64,000 bases of DNA from Antitrichia curtipendula. Its lineage: Eukaryota; Streptophyta; Bryopsida; Hypnales; Leucodontaceae. The translations under genes and the position numbers were made by a program. Below the pieces are notes generated by a model that was not told where the DNA came from, searched no databases, and worked only from the letters and a program-made list of their open reading frames with translations. Location of the stretch: assembly GCA_951230915.1 (NCBI GenBank), contig OX579637.1:21638001-21702000 (forward strand), given 5' to 3'. Shown here one piece after another: positions 35,931 to 48,462 of this stretch. How positions within the stretch are numbered: the first letter of the stretch is position 1; every line of letters begins with the position of its first letter.

Positions 35931-38900
35931 ATGCACGAGGCTGTAAGGGGACATGAAATCATTGCTTGTAAAGACAGGAATGCGTTTCTGCAAATCACCA
36001 TGAAACGGAAGGATACAAGCCTCTGTGAAGCACTTCTCATTGACACAGCGGCGTACTATATGAATTACGAAGTGCTTGAGGAGGTGTGGGAGGGAACAGA
36101 ACTGGCGGCATTTGTGGCGGATGTTTTCAAGGATGAGTCGGATAGGGCGGACATGATATGTGACGATATGGACAAGCTTATTCTAAAGGCGAGAGAGATC
36201 GCATCAAAAGAAAAGTCCGTGAAGCATTTTGCCGAAGGCACAAGCCAGTGTACTAGACCCGCTACAAAGAAAGCAGCACCAACATTCGGAGCGGTTTCTC
36301 ATGGGCCATCGAAAAGAGTTCCTTGTGGAGCAGGGCAGAGGGGAAAACGCGACTCCAAAGCAAATGACGCAGATGACGCTAGGGGTTCCGACATTGACGA
36401 GCCCGAGGAGGTTCTTAGCAGCCGTCACCACGACATACCTGAAGCCCGTAACGCCGACGGCACACTAGAAGTAGAAGCATGCACAGAACGATTCAGAAAC
36501 TTTGAGCAAGACTTTGGGAAGTACTATCCACTTGGATATACCACGATGGTTAATGTGGACGTTAACACGATAGACGTCGCCCCTGCAAGTTACGTTGTAC
36601 GCGTACTAGAGGAGGAGGGAGTGGCTATCGCCTACAATAGAATGATAGTAGAGGTAAACTTTAGTAAGCAAAGCCTATGCTTGTATCCACGGGACCGGAA
36701 AACGACACCGACATCCTGGGAGAGTATTAAGAATGGACGATTCTATGCAATAAACGGTCAGCACTCTGTGATGGCTGCACAGAGGCTTCTGAAGGATCCG
36801 AAATTCCAAAACAAACAGAGGAGGGAGGACCTGAAGATGTGGAATGCGCAGATAGTATGGGATGTCGATACTTGAAAAATGCAAGCCATTTCGGAGTATT
36901 ACAATCAGTCCAACATTATAAATCCCTTCAAGCCGACATTAGCAAAGAATTTAATCCATATCAGGCGGATTTGGGAAGAGATGGGTATGCCAGAGAGGAC
37001 GCGCATCAACTCCAAAAACCTCACCTCGGAGATGACTCGGAAGAGGGACACATGGGCGGTAAGCAACACTAAATCCATCACAGCCATTTCGGATTAGCAT
37101 GGTAAAGTTTTGTTGTTTTTGGCGTTGTGCAATTTGAAGTCGCCTGTACTGAATATAGGTGACCTCCTGAATTCAGTTCCTCCAATTTCAATTTCAACAG
37201 ATTCAGGAACTACATTTCCATTGCAGCACTGTATGTATAGTTGCTGCTCTCGAGAAGTACATGACCAGTCGTTTTTCTAAGTGTTAGGGCGCAGTTCTTC
37301 GGGGTACGTTGTTTGTCTTTAGTAAATTTAGGTACGTACCTAAAATCATGTAACATCAATTCCTGTCTCCACTTTGCAGCGCTTTCTAGCCCACATGTCC
37401 CAGACGCTTTCGTGCGTGGCCGCAACGACAACTGGTTCCCTGAAGGATGACACTCTAAAGAAGTTAGATCAGAATGAAGTGAAAGAGAAGTGGTCCATTA
37501 TACGTTCAAGACCAAGTTGCTGGAGCAAGTGGGAAGAGTTCTTCAACAAGCATAGTGTCGGAGAGTTGTTATGTGCAAAGACTGGTCACCTCGTGAAAGA
37601 GTCACCAGCTTTCAAGAACAGTGCAAAAGGTATCCCCGCCCTTACGAAGAACTGGTTCAAGTGCTTGGAGTCTCTTACGCAGAGGGAAATTGAGAAACTT
37701 GTGACATACCTGCTGAATTGATTAGGCGACATTGGAAAGCCCATCCCTGCGTACCCGAAGGTTGTACCCTACAACACAAAAGCAGCAGCGAAAGCGCGGA
37801 ACACATTGTCCGCCATGGAGTGGGGTAACCGGAAACGCACCAAGCGCATGGTAGTGAGAGAGTTTGACAAGGCGACAGGTGGAGTACACAACCTCATGGA
37901 GAAGAAGACCGGCTCTGGATTAGACGACACTTATCCTGATGTGCACGAAGACAATTGGAGGACATTCAAGAAGGCGTATAAGATAAGTGGGACCACGATG
38001 GCAGACCTTATTTTATCTGATGGTCCAAAGCACTTTGTGAACTTCACGGGCAGGTTCAGAGCAGACGCGGGGCAAAGTCCTGGCATCGTTTGTTGAAGAA
38101 ATGCGGAGAGTGCTGGAGTGCACGGGCGAGGTGGTGGTGAGTTCGGATGTGGGATTCTGCATGCTTCTGAAGCGGGAATTCATTTCTCCTACAGGGCAGA
38201 AGGTAGCCGCGGGAAACTTCGCAGCATTTGACAGTCTCACGAGAGCTCAATTGAGATCAAAAACCGGCTCCGAATGGACAGCAATTTTGGACTTCCGCTT
38301 CATTCCGGGTGACACGTTTGGCTCAAGCGTGGATTGCCCGTTCTATGACGATTTCTGCAAGAAATTAGAGGCATTCACTATCCCGAAGTGGCACGAGACA
38401 AAGGTGTGGGTGTGGATTTGCGATGATGTTCAAAAAGAGCAAGTTCGTGCCTTGTATTATAGAAAGCTGAAGACGACACACAAGCGGCCGATCGAGGGGT
38501 TTTACCATCCAGATCTGATAGAAGGATTCAAGGCTGATTCTAAAGTCACGAACAAAGTTGTCACCATCTTCTTTGTTGTCCAAAATGATTGGACTTTACC
38601 TACGCTCACAACCGTTTTCCAGTGCGATAAGCTGCTGTCTTACACTGAGGCAAAATACCGCCAGTACGTCACTGAGTTCAGGATGTCCGCGTACATCCGC
38701 ATCTTACAACTAGTGTCTTCCTCCTACAAGACGGTCCTCAACATTTTTGGTAGAAGAAAGATTATGCTGGCTTGTCAAGTATTACACTACAGAAACTCTT
38801 GCTCTATTATGATTTAGGTGGTCACCTGGATTTTTGTGATTCTAAGTTTCTGAAGTTCTGTTTTCAACCTATACCCACGGACGCATGTTCTCGCATGATT

Positions 38901-41900
38901 ACGTTAGTGACTTTTCTTGTGTTTCAGTTTTTATATAAGTAAATGTTAGCGATGAAAACTGCATTTTCGTTGTAGATGTTGAAGATTCATGTGTACAACT
39001 ACTTGGACCAAGACGATGTTGAAGACTTCCGCAGCGTTATGAGTAAGGGGCCGTGTCTTAATTACAAGGATTTTATGAAGTCCGAAGTAGGAGAAGACGT
39101 CAACGAAGCTCATCATGGTCCCATTGAAGGCGAGCACGACGTCAACCAGTCCGGACAGCGTCTTCCACTGTCAATTATGCTTGTCTCTTCCGTCGGAGGA
39201 GTGGATGGACGACGTGCCGAAAAGAGGCCAGCGGATGCAGTTGTTGAGGCTGACGAGGCCCAGTTTGCAGCACTAGAGAGGCGACTGTGGATTGCCGAGA
39301 TGCAACTCAAAGTCGAAGAAACGGAAGCAAGGGTCCACTCCCAACAGCAATCTAGTGGGGGCAATAGGGCTGAGTCTTCCAGATGGAAATCTGACTTGGG
39401 GACGCCCGACAAGTCGGAGACAGTCTCAATTTCATACAAGCAGGGACCTCCTCCACGTCCGGAAATGCCTGTGGAAGACCATGACGACGGAAATGATGTG
39501 AATCTGAGCGACGTGGATAACAACTTCAACAGCAGTGAACACGACGGGTTCCTCGGTGTCGCAGCAATGGAGGTTGACGTGCCACTTGAGGCAGCTGATA
39601 GTTGCGGAGCATCTGTAGGAGTTCCATCTGCGAAAGCCCCCTCCGTTGTGCTGGTCGTCGGTGACGTTCCCAATAACAACGCCGCGCTGGTGGCTGAAGA
39701 AGGAGCAATTGAGGAAGTCACAGTAGCCGCAGGTGAGGCTGAAGTCAATGTCGTTCACAAGTAATAATGCAATGTGTTGGGGATACATAGCATATGCATC
39801 TTGTGGAACTGCATCATTCACATCCAGTATGGATGAGGTACATTTGATATAAGGAGATCACGAGCAGCGAAGTAGGTCACATTCAGGTGATCACCTGAAT
39901 GTCATAAACTACGCGTCAATTGATACGTCCGAAGTCAGCATTAGGAATCCACTATAGCAGATGTACATGTTTGAAATTTCTTGTGAGTTGACGAAATTAG
40001 TAATTTATGGCGTGGGAAACAATGTTATAATATAAACCCCTCCACTCTTATGCAGTTTCTTGTTTGTAACAACTCATACAATAACAAGTATGAGATTATT
40101 GTCTTCAAGTCGGTCGTCCTGTAAGTGGATGTAATTTAGGGTTGAGCACGGGCAATGTGCCTGTAATGATTTGGTAGTTCCAAACCATCTTTCCCTTTAA
40201 CAAAGAAGGCTTCATTCAGAACATAATTTTGGGATACCTAAACTATTGTGGAAATGGTCAATACATACATAGTAGGTCAAAGGAACTTTATTTGTATTCG
40301 CTAAGATGATGTGTGGTGATTTTCTCAGATTGTGTACATACTTAGTGAAAAAGTCAATGTTCTCAGAATTTGATGTCAAACTGCAAGGAAGCCGTGGACG
40401 CAATTTGAAACATGGGTTGCGCTAAAGTGTAGGACTTTACTTTTCTTGCTGAAATGAATTGTTTGAATGGTAGTGGTTTGCTATGTATTGACTGCGACGT
40501 CCGATATAAACCAGATGCAGTGGAAGATAATGTTGGAGAGCATGGATTTGGAATCATTGCTGACACCTATCCAAATGCGGATGACAGTGACTACGGCGAG
40601 GACAGTTTACGGTTCAGTGACACTGTCCAACCCCTCATTGAGGATAGTACTATTGATGTGTCCACTACAAATTCCCAGGCTCCTGCAATCCACGAGAGTT
40701 TGACGTATAAGACACAGCACGAGGTCGCCAACATGTTGGTTGACCCTCAAGTGAACGAGGCTGTAACAGAGACGGAGAGCAGAGCCGCCGACGTCATTGC
40801 TAATTTCAGAAATGACGCTCAAACGGTGATCATTGTGGAAGAGGAGGATGAAAATCAGAGGATAAATGAGGCTCCTCTAAATAGCACAGCCATAGTTCCA
40901 GATGTAGTGGGTGTGAAGAAGAAAGGTGGGGACGACAACGAAGGTGTTGTGAAGGGGAACGTATGTGTGAGCGCGGCTAGGAATGTGGAACGTCAATTAA
41001 TGATTACGAGGTCTCACTGTAGAACTGAATCACCCGGCGAGGAGCAGAACAAGACTTCCCAGATGAGGAGTCAATTGGCCGGAGAGGACCACTGTGGTGA
41101 CGCAGGTGCTGTCAATGTTGACATTGTGCTACCTGACGATGGTCCCATTCTAAGAAGTAGGATGCTTGGGGGACAAGGACGAACGGTTTTGCCCCAAGGA
41201 AATGCAAAAAATAAGTTACCAAATTCTTGAAGATCTGCAAAGGAGCTCAGAGGGGAACAACCACAGAGAAAGGGCAAAGCAGCTGCGCAACCACTTCAAC
41301 CGCATACCAAGGTGTGTGTTCCTGAATCAGAAGGACTTTCGTATATTTAAGTTCAGTTTAACTCTTCTACGCCACGGATCAACTCCGCCACTTGCCCACA
41401 GAGTCCCTAGACAAAGAATTGAACCTCACAAGATCATATGATTATTAGATCATTGAGTTAGGGCTCTCTCTTTATGTATGCTTCTACTGTTGTAAAATGT
41501 ATTTGGCATCAGTGACTGCAGAGAAGTGGGTAGGATTTCTGTAATGAACAGCCCAAAGACAACAAGTAGTAGTTTTCTTTATGTCTGTCATGGCGGAGGA
41601 CTTCAGAGGACCTACCTTTGAAGTCTTCAATTATTCTCATTGCATTCCCTTAGGCTGGTTGGACCATGGTATTGCTTCATCTGAAAATCCCGATCATCAG
41701 TATTGGGTCGAACAGATTCAGATGATCACCTGAATGTGGCCGAACTGAGGGCATGAGATTTCAGTTCAGTGTCATGAAATGCAAGAATACTCAATGTAGT
41801 TTCGTGTAGGAGGATTGGACACGAAGCATGAACGAAACCGCTGTACCTTGTCACCGTCTATTTCTGATACCCTGGTTTCAGGCCCGAACTTGAAACCTGG

Positions 41901-43070
41901 GCATGTAATGTGAAGTTGTAGCGTAATTTTCTTTCCCTGTATGTCTACACTTTTCAGAGACGCAAAAGCCTGGCTTTCCTTTGACATTATGCAAGTCTCG
42001 TCCCCCGTTACTCATGCCGCAGAGGGTGTAAATTGTTGCTTGAGACACATCCACCATATCTAGTAGGTCACAGTGGCAGTAATTGCCTATGATTGAAGAC
42101 AAGCGCAAGAGTGTAGCGCATGTACGTCGCTTGAATCATCTTGCATTTTTATGTGGTTGCAAGCATGAAATGTGTACTAGCGCAGAAGTCGATATTGTAT
42201 ACCTCATCTCACTAATTATGTGTCACTGGTATCGTCATTGTCGTCACCCTACAGGATGCCCACGGAGAATTACTACAAAGATCTGTACCGAGGTTTGGTA
42301 GGACGCGTTTAATTATCTTTGACTTCAATCAAGTTCTTTGCAAAGTCGAATATCTGCAATGCAAGCCAGATCCTAGGGCTCTTCAACAGTATGCAGGTGT
42401 GGATGAAAAAATGCAATATGTTAAACCTACCCTTGTAAAGGCATGTCAGAAGGAGGCATACAGAGCAGTTACTGCTCGCCCGGCAGTGCGGTCTTTCTTA
42501 GATGAGTTGTCATCCCTTGCATATGTAGGCGTGTGGACGTGCATGGGGCAGGACATGGCTGCTCCTATCGTGTCCTAGCTATTTGGTGAACGGAAAGCTG
42601 AGTTTCTGCTCTCCCAGGAGCACTGCACTTGTTTGGCGGACAAGAGAGGGAAAATGCTGCAATCCAAGAGCAGAGCACCATTGCAATTTTTTAAAGAATT
42701 GAAGCTGTTCTGGAACAAGACCTGGGGCGTGGATTTGGGGGAGTTCATCCCAATTGACAAGAACACCTTGTTGGTAGATAATAGTCCGATGAAATGTTAC
42801 TTGAACCCACCCTCGAATTGCCTATTTTCGAATCCATGGAATAAGTCGGACGGCGACTTGTGCCACATAGAGGCGGTGCTTGGAGAGCTCCTGAACATGT
42901 GTAGGTCCCAATTGGCTGTTCCTGATTTTGTTCAACTATTGCTAGAGAAGGATGGCAACAGAGTAGTGGGGCAAAATCCAATCGAATCTAATAATGTCGT
43001 AGGTGGTTTGGCGGATAGTTATCCTAATTTTGTTAGACCCGTAGAAGGTGTAACTGTGAACAAATGCTAA
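35931..43070 (+). pseudogene. Gene A: ParB-like / methyltransferase-like / FCP1-like protein, decayed
   Basis: Proposed exons: 35931-37058 (ATG; MHEAVRGHEII), 37380-38778, 38976 to about 39764, about 40.45-41.23 kb, 42255-43070. Exon 1 has the ParB-like motif GRFYAINGQHSVMAAQRLL. Exon 2 ends in a methyltransferase-like unit (AILDFRF for motif IV, KVWVWICDD, TVLNIFGRRKIMLACQ for motif I) that continues at 38976 (MLKIHVYNYLDQ). Acidic linkers follow, then an FCP1/HAD-like exon with LIIFDFNQVLCK, GVWTCMG and NTLLVDNSP. Damage: TGA 36873-36875, TGA 37719-37721, TAG 42576-42578 and a one-base shift in a GGGG run near 38,070. It begins about 85 residues later than B, so the N-terminal part seems lost. 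Palindromes lie in its introns. Whether the 40.45-kb frame belongs to the same transcript is inferred from order in genes B and C. Confidence 0.65.
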
Positions 43071-43117
43071 TGCTAACTATTACTGGATCCTCCAATTCAG
43101 GTAAACACCTGAATTTG
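37150..43117. repeat. A-type palindromes in and after gene A (6 copies)
   Basis: Copies lie at 37150-37173 and 37324-37345 (both in intron 1), 38810-38831 (intron 2), 39880-39903 (perfect: ACATTCAGGTGATCACCTGA continuing to TGT), 41714-41738 and 43093-43117 (just after the last exon). All lie outside coding exons. Most copies read TTTAGGTG or TTCAGGTG on the left and CACCTAAA or CACCTGAA on the right. Confidence 0.85.
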
Positions 43118-43660
43118 TAGGCCGTGGAGAGCCCCATGTTTCATTTTTGTAAAGAGCTATAAGCAAAAAACATTTTTTGAATACAAATTTGTTCCACAGA
43201 TAATCGAATTCCTTCCGATTCTGTTGGACCACGTGTATATGACTTTGGTGCTCTGTTCAGACGGTGTCTCGGTATTTTGTTTTCATTTTAGGAAGCATGT
43301 GAAAGGTAGCCCTCGTAAAGTGATTCCTACACTATCCATGAGGCAATTTAGCGTCTTCACGACAAATTGGTGGAAATCACATGTGTACATGTTATCTGAA
43401 TTGCATTTCATTGCTTAAACGCATTTCTTTGTGTCTGTGGGTATCCCTGTATACATGAGTCTGAATCCTTGTTCCCAATATGGATGGTACCATGGTACTT
43501 ACATATCTAGTATGCCCAACCTTCAGCTCCGAAAAGGAGTTCATGCCTCACAACGAATGTGGATGGAGATGGCATTTTTTGGAAAAAAACAAAATAGCCC
43601 GATTTCTGGAAAAAGTTTTCAGTCCCAATTTGTAAGCTTTTTCCCAATTTAATGAATATC
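43118..43660. other. No gene seen
   Basis: AT-rich sequence downstream of gene A; it probably includes its 3' end and the edge of the satellite array. Confidence 0.4.
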
Positions 43661-43664
43661 GCGT

Positions 43665-44790
43665 TCTGTAGTTTAATGGCTCCCTACATCAAATGTCATG
43701 GAATTTGATTTGGGAAGGCATTTGAACCAAATTGTGGAAGTTACAAATACCCTCAAGTATTTGAATCCATGGAAATATTGAACTTGCGCGTAATATTCAT
43801 CCATTCCCACGTGAATAAAAAAAAATGTGGAATAAAATCGGGTCTGTAGTTTAGTGGCTCCCTACATCAATTGTCATTGAATTTGATTTGGGAATGCACT
43901 TGAACCAAATTGTGGAAGTTGGAAATACCCTCAAATATTTGAATCCATGAGAATATTTCATTTGTGCGTAATTTTCACCCATCTCCATGTGAATCAAAGA
44001 AAATAGGGAATAAACTTGGGCCTGTAGTTTAATGGCTCCCTACATCAAATGTCATGGAATTTGATTTGGGGAGGCACTTGAACGAGTTTGTGGAAGTTAC
44101 AAATACCCTCAAATATTTAAATCCATGCAAACATTCAATTTCTGCGTAATTTTCATCCATCTCCACGTGAATCGAAAAAAATATGGAATAAAACCGGGTC
44201 TGTAGTTTAGTGGCTCCCTACATCAAATGTCATGGAATTTGATTTGGGAAGGCACTTGAACAAAATTGTGGAAGTTGGAAATACCCTCAAATATTTGAAT
44301 CCATGAGAATATTTCATTTGTGCGTAATTTTCATCCATCTCCACGTGAATAAAAAAAAATATGGAATAAACTTGGGCCTGTAGTTTAATGGCTCCCTACA
44401 TCAAATGTCATGGAATTTGATTTGGGAAGGCACTTGAACCAAATTGTGGAAGTTACAAATACCCTCAAGTATTTGAATCCATGGAAATATTGAACTTGCG
44501 CGTAATATTCATCCATTCCCACGTGAATAAAAAAAAATGTGGAATAAACTTGGGTCTGTAGTCTAATGGCTCCCTACATCATATGTCATGGAGTTTGATT
44601 TAGGGAGGCACTTGAACCAAATTGTGGAAGTTGCAAATACCCTCAAGTATTTGAATCCATGAAAATATTTAATTTGTTCGTAATTCCAATCCACCCTCAT
44701 GTGAATCAAAAAAAATTTGGAATAATATTGGGCCTATACTTTTTTGGCTCCCTACATCAAATGTTGTAGAATTTAATATTGCTAATTTCT
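43665..44790. repeat. 178-bp tandem satellite, about six copies
   Basis: The phrase GGCTCCCTACATCAAATGTC recurs near 43680, 43858, 44036, 44214, 44393, 44570 and 44748, a steady 177-179 bp period. Units share GGAATTTGATTTGGGAAGGC and an A run after ACGTGAAT, with modest divergence; the last unit decays. The near-nucleosomal length resembles plant satellite monomers, but only about six copies are seen. Confidence 0.9.
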
Positions 44791-45840
44791 TGAAGAATAG
44801 ATGGATGTTTATAGTTCTTTAAAATATTTGAATTCACAATAATATGTTGTTTATGTCTAATAGTAGTCTATCCTTGTGTCTATTAAAAAAATTTGCAATA
44901 TAACTTTTTAGGCATTTATATTAAATATTAAGGGCTACTTGTACCATGAAAATTCATAGTATTTAATTTTGGAAGAGCTCTCAAATTTATTTTTAAATTG
45001 CATTGACATTTAATTGAAAACTAGAACAAATATGAATCATCTCTAAATCCTATATGTTGAAGACATTTCGCAACTTCAACTTCTTTTTTCTAGTTTGTAT
45101 TTTTATTAAGTCCTTAGTTAATTTTTTTAAGTACAATTTTTTGAACAAAAGAATATTAAGATTTTGTTTTTTATATAGATTCCTAGCACATTCTTTAAGA
45201 TAATTAAGGTATATATTTTTGGGTTTTCATTGTGGATCGTAAAATCCCCTAATTATCCATGAAAATTAGATTATAAAATCATAATTTGCGATAAATAATG
45301 TACTATTTCTATGAAATATGTAGATGCATGTTGAAATTTAGAGCATTAGTGAAACATGTAACTCTTTTCTTGTGCTACAGTACTAGGAAGTTTAATAAAA
45401 TCTAACAAAGTTCTTGTTTTGAGTGGTTCATGTTAACCTTTTGATAATATCTATTTTGCGCTGTTGTTTTAGTACCCAATACACTATTCTAGAAATCACT
45501 GATTTCAGAGTACTATCTTTGTTTTAGCATGTTCACAATCAATGATTAGAATCTTTCATCCCATGTGAGTTTGTAAGTAATATTGTTGTGTTTTATTCAC
45601 CGAGTATGCAATCAGCTTACCTCTCTGTTTGTCTATAACTTAAAGTGATATTGTTTTTTTTTATTCACCTAAGCAATCATCTTACATCTCTATTTGTCTG
45701 TAACTTAGAGTGATATTATTGCGGTTTATGAGTAACCTAAGTGATTAATAAGATGTATACTTTAAATTTTTATGGTTATTCTTAATTTTTTTTTCATATA
45801 TATTAAAAGATTGCACGTTATTTGGTCAATTTAGACTAAA
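44790..45840. other. AT-rich spacer, no gene seen
   Basis: Very AT-rich, with two similar segments around 45,595-45,650 and 45,655-45,715 (TTATTCACC ... CTGTAACTTAGAGTGATATT). No coding signal. Confidence 0.5.
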
Positions 45841-45919
45841 GCCCGAGAATCTTAAAAAATGTCATCGGGCATTTGTGGGTGAACATGTAAACTTTGGCAA
45901 TTAGTAAAAAAAAAAATTG

Positions 45920-47667
45920 AAGAATGAAAAAACGTAACTATTCTCATACCTTCTGCGGCTTTGGAGGCCTTACCCACGGAATTGGGGTCTTCTTCGCCAC
46001 GGTCGCCGCGGTCGTAGGTCGTCTCCTCCAACCTGCAAACTTTTTCCGCCAACGTCGCCGGCATTGTCTGCGCCTTCTTCGCCCTCGTCGTCGTCGTCCT
46101 CCCTCCTCTGCGCTAGTATGCATCGTCCGGGTACTACGGGTTGCGGGTTACGTCTGCGGCCCTCGTTGTGCATCCTTCGGGGTACTGGAAGTGTGCGCAA
46201 GTTCTTAGGGTTTCGAATTTCGAAGATAGGAGGGAATGCGGGAGATCAGGCGACGGAGTTGGAGCACGGCGACGGAGTTTTGTGCGTGGTTATATGAGTT
46301 GCGTGAGTTGCAACTGCTGCATGGTTCTTTGCGACGGGAGGTTCAGCCTTCAGGAAGTAGGTAATGCAAAGTTTTTGAAGTTGAGGGAGTTTTTATTTGA
46401 GTGAGCTTGGAGCTTGTAAAAAGTTTGGGCTTAGGTTTTCCCTTGCGATGATCTGCATCTTTTGACTTGTGCTTGGAATTCGGTATTCGGCGTTCAAGTG
46501 CAGTAATTCGGTATTCGGCGTTCAAGTGTCTGGAATTCGGTACTTAAGGGTTTGTTTGATTTTGTGTTTCATTGAGGTCTGTACAACTGCTTTTTAAAAA
46601 CTGAATGGCCTGTGAGCTTTAGTGCCGAGCTGAGGGTTTAGAAACTGCGTTTTTCAATGAGCTTTAGTGCCGAGCTTTCTCGTTCTGCTTAGCTGTGCAA
46701 TGGGAACTGCGGTTTTGAAATTGAATTGCCTATTGTGCTTCACAATTTGAAGTGAGTTTTAACGATGACCTTGAACGCCGAGTGAGCTTTAACGTTGACC
46801 TTGAACGCTGAGCCTTATCGCTGCGCTTACTGGAATGGAAACTCTTGAATGACCAATTTCGGTTTCAAAATGTCTTTGAAATCCATGAACTAGAAGATGC
46901 GTGGAAGAACTAATTGCGTGGTGCAGACATTACAAGTTCAGGAAGGGTGCATTTTGTTTTCTTGAAATTTTGCGGTTGTTCATATGCTGTGGTTTAGGTT
47001 CCTTGTTGTCTTTGGGTTTAGGTTTCTTGCTGTCTGTGGTATTTCTATAGCATGTGATCCTTTCTCTGCATTGCCTGTTGAATTGTGAGCGTTGTGAATT
47101 GTGAGCGTTGTGGATACTTAATTGCATGGTGTGTGCAAATGCTGGCTACATTGATTAGTTTTTGAGCATCGTCGATAATCAGTTAATTTGTCCATCGGAT
47201 GTATTGTACACTGGTTTGTTGTTTGAATTACTAAATCGATAGTTTCTTGATCGAATGGAAAGCAACACGACACTAGCAAGCTAGTCTTGGTTCAGCTTAT
47301 TTGTTGCATGTGAGGAAGTTTTCTATCGATCTGAGTTGCTGGTTTGTTGATTGGATGTGTACTAGTTTTGGCCAGGTTGTTGTTTGGATCGATCGTGAAT
47401 GTGACTAGTTTCTGTCGGTGTTTTAGGTTGAAGGATTGAACGTGAATTTGTCCAGCCTTTCTGATCCGACGAAACAAGTATGGATGGACCCTCTCTCTGG
47501 GGCACCCTCCCAGTGGTCTGAGATTTTTGGTTGTCTCAATACTTACGTACAGTGTTTGTGGTTGATGCAGGGAACTATAAATTTCTTTCTGCCCAGGAAT
47601 TTTCACGGCGATACAAAAACCAGAAGGAGATTATTAAATACATCCAGAGTCCTTCCAGGACAGTGAA
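45920..47667 (+). other. Leader and promoter region of gene B
   Basis: A GC- and CpG-rich block (45.93-46.4 kb) is followed by repeats and a likely non-coding exon ending at a donor (GACAGTGAAG/GTGAGCACC near 47,667). The next acceptor (GCATGACAG) lies two bases before the gene B ATG at 48499, so the intervening interval is a leader intron. Pro/Arg-rich ORFs in the CpG-rich part are in several frames and are not supported as genes. Confidence 0.4.
46477..46815. repeat. Short tandem repeats in the gene B leader
   Basis: AATTCGGTATTCGGCGTTCA occurs twice about 27 bp apart (46,478 and 46,505). GAGCTTTAGTGCCGAGCT occurs twice (about 46,615 and 46,660). GACCTTGAACGCYGAG units recur near 46,765-46,812. 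Confidence 0.7.
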
Positions 47668-47696
47668 GGTGAGCACCATCTCAACTGGTTTGAGGT

Positions 47697-48462
47697 TTGA
47701 GGTCGGCATCAGTTGAGGTCGGAGTCAATTTAGGTCGGATCCAGTTTAGGTCGACTACACCTTTTAAAAATATGTATAAGATTCAAACATCAAATATCCA
47801 CTTAGGTCGACTCGAGCTAAATGATAAAACTCAAACTCAAGACCATGGAAACATCCATAGGAGGCCACGTTTGTAGCGGAGTACGAGAGATACCACCCCA
47901 GTTAGGTCGAGTCGACCTAAACTGTCCACCAGAACAGACAAGGTACACGTGACAAAGGACACAACCGAAACCGGGAAACCATCCCAAAACCTGAACACCT
48001 TATTTAGATCGAACCGACCTAAATGGCAACACTCACTGGGTCAATTAGCATAGAAACACGACAAACCCGAGAAGACAGTGAAGAACAGCAACTTGTTGAA
48101 TTAGGTCGATTTGACCTAAATAGGGGGCTCCTGTTCAACTAGGACTAGTCAAGCTACACCGTAACCTTCACAGAGCAAAAGAGCATACATCTATGAATGA
48201 ATTAAAAATAACAGGAATGAAAAAGTGTCCAGAATGTTGTTCATGACCGTAAGGGCAGACGCGGGTAACTTCAAAAATATCGGCAGATCACATACCTCCG
48301 CGCGGGATGAAATTGACAAGCCATACATTGTAAGAGACCTTTAGATTGACTCGAGCTAAATGCATACAACTAATGCAGAGTACAGATGACAATTTCCTAA
48401 ACCATACCCTCAAAAAACAAAATAAACCATGTCTTCTTTGTATTAGATCGACTCGAGCTAAA
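47697..48462. repeat. B-type palindromes in the leader intron of gene B (6 full copies plus half-sites)
   Basis: Copies lie at 47801-47821, 47901-47922 (TTAGGTCGAGTCGACCTAA), 48003-48024, 48100-48120, 48341-48360 and 48443-48462, preceded by half-sites AGGTCGG at 47,699-47,755. Spacing is about 100 bp for several. All fall between the leader donor and the ATG. Confidence 0.85.

Noticed and set aside
39113..39748. 211-codon Ser/Thr-rich ORF on the minus strand
   Set aside because: It is the antisense shadow of the gene A linker exon.
45924..46404. Pro/Arg-rich ORFs in several frames
   Set aside because: The CpG-rich leader of gene B gives open frames by composition; no motif or splice support.
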